A stretch of 5,540 bases of DNA from Bacteroidetes bacterium QS_8_64_10 (GTDB taxonomy: Bacteria > Bacteroidota > Rhodothermia > Rhodothermales > Salinibacteraceae), in assembly GCA_003022505.1 (NCBI GenBank), contig PXTQ01000079.1, forward strand, positions 7,048 to 12,587. The letters are read 5' to 3'. Positions 5,459 through 5,540 of the stretch are shown here, in pieces. The notes under the pieces were generated by a model. It was given only the letters and a program-made list of their open reading frames with translations, was not told the DNA's origin and did not search any database. A program made the translations under genes and the position numbers. Every line of letters starts with the position of its first letter. The first letter of the stretch is position 1.

Positions 5459-5481
5459 GCGCTGCTCTCGTTTTGCAAGCG
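5454..5481. promoter_or_regulatory. Direct repeat overlapping the -35 box, possible operator
   Basis: TGCAAGCG occurs at 5454-5461 and again at 5474-5481 on the plus strand. The 20-base spacing is close to two helical turns, so both copies would face the same side of the DNA. On the minus strand the proximal copy (CGCTTGCA) overlaps the predicted -35 element. This arrangement would suit a dimeric regulator, but an eight-base repeat can occur by chance. The 5482-5540 stretch beyond it shows nothing else that I can assign. Confidence 0.3.
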
Positions 5482-5540
5482 ATTCACGGCGTGGAGGCTG
5501 CTCGTCGCTGCGCCCGCGAGGGCAGAGGGAAAGGAGCAGC

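Noticed and set aside
5245..5487. 80-codon minus-strand frame starting with GTG over the trp promoter and leader
   Set aside because: It runs through the promoter, the trpL frame in another phase and the terminator. Its two Trp codons are scattered and the attenuator geometry fits only the 20-codon ORF.
5497..5540. Inverted repeat GCTGCTC / GAGCAGC at the window end as a terminator of an upstream gene
   Set aside because: The arms are only seven bases with a 30-base loop, and neither strand has a U tract after it. The arms may be chance in GC-rich DNA.

Overview
The window carries one minus-strand transcription unit for tryptophan supply, read from high to low coordinates: regulatory region and leader peptide (about 5540-5268), trpE (5196-3688), an unrecognised helical-bundle gene (3561-2827), trpS (2772-1729), trpG (1587-997) and trpD (948 to beyond base 1, about 25 residues cut off by the window edge). 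No convincing plus-strand gene was found. The DNA is GC-rich. None of the six start codons has a clear Shine-Dalgarno sequence, and the promoter also fits the -33/-7 pattern of Bacteroidota. Together these suggest a high-GC member of the Bacteroidota/Rhodothermota group (Salinibacter- or Rhodothermus-like); this assignment is an inference from style, not from a database match.

The strongest result is in the non-coding DNA in front of trpE. A 20-codon ORF (5420-5358) encodes a peptide with three Trp codons, two of them in tandem, in a window whose five larger proteins together show only four Trp residues. It is followed by mutually exclusive hairpins. Segments 1:2 (5396-5389 with 5359-5352) compete with 2:3 (5362-5352 with 5310-5300), which competes with 3:4 (5308-5301 with 5283-5276). 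The 3:4 hairpin is a GC-rich terminator with a six-U tract. This is the full layout of a ribosome-mediated Trp attenuator of the E. coli trpL type. Its promoter lies so close to the leader ATG that the leader mRNA may be leaderless.

TrpE and TrpG form anthranilate synthase and TrpD adds phosphoribose to anthranilate. TrpS charges tRNA-Trp, the molecule whose charging level the attenuator senses, so pathway and sensor would be co-regulated. The gene between trpE and trpS encodes a predicted four-helix bundle with a disordered acidic tail and has no evident link to tryptophan.

Each of the five gaps in front of a large gene holds a degenerate tandem repeat of 7-8 bp units running up to, or within a few bases of, the start codon. 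The unit sequence differs from gap to gap while the period is kept. In front of trpE the units are inverted and can form a long RNA hairpin directly after the terminator. These repeats decide two start-codon choices (trpE, trpS) and encode the last residues of TrpG.
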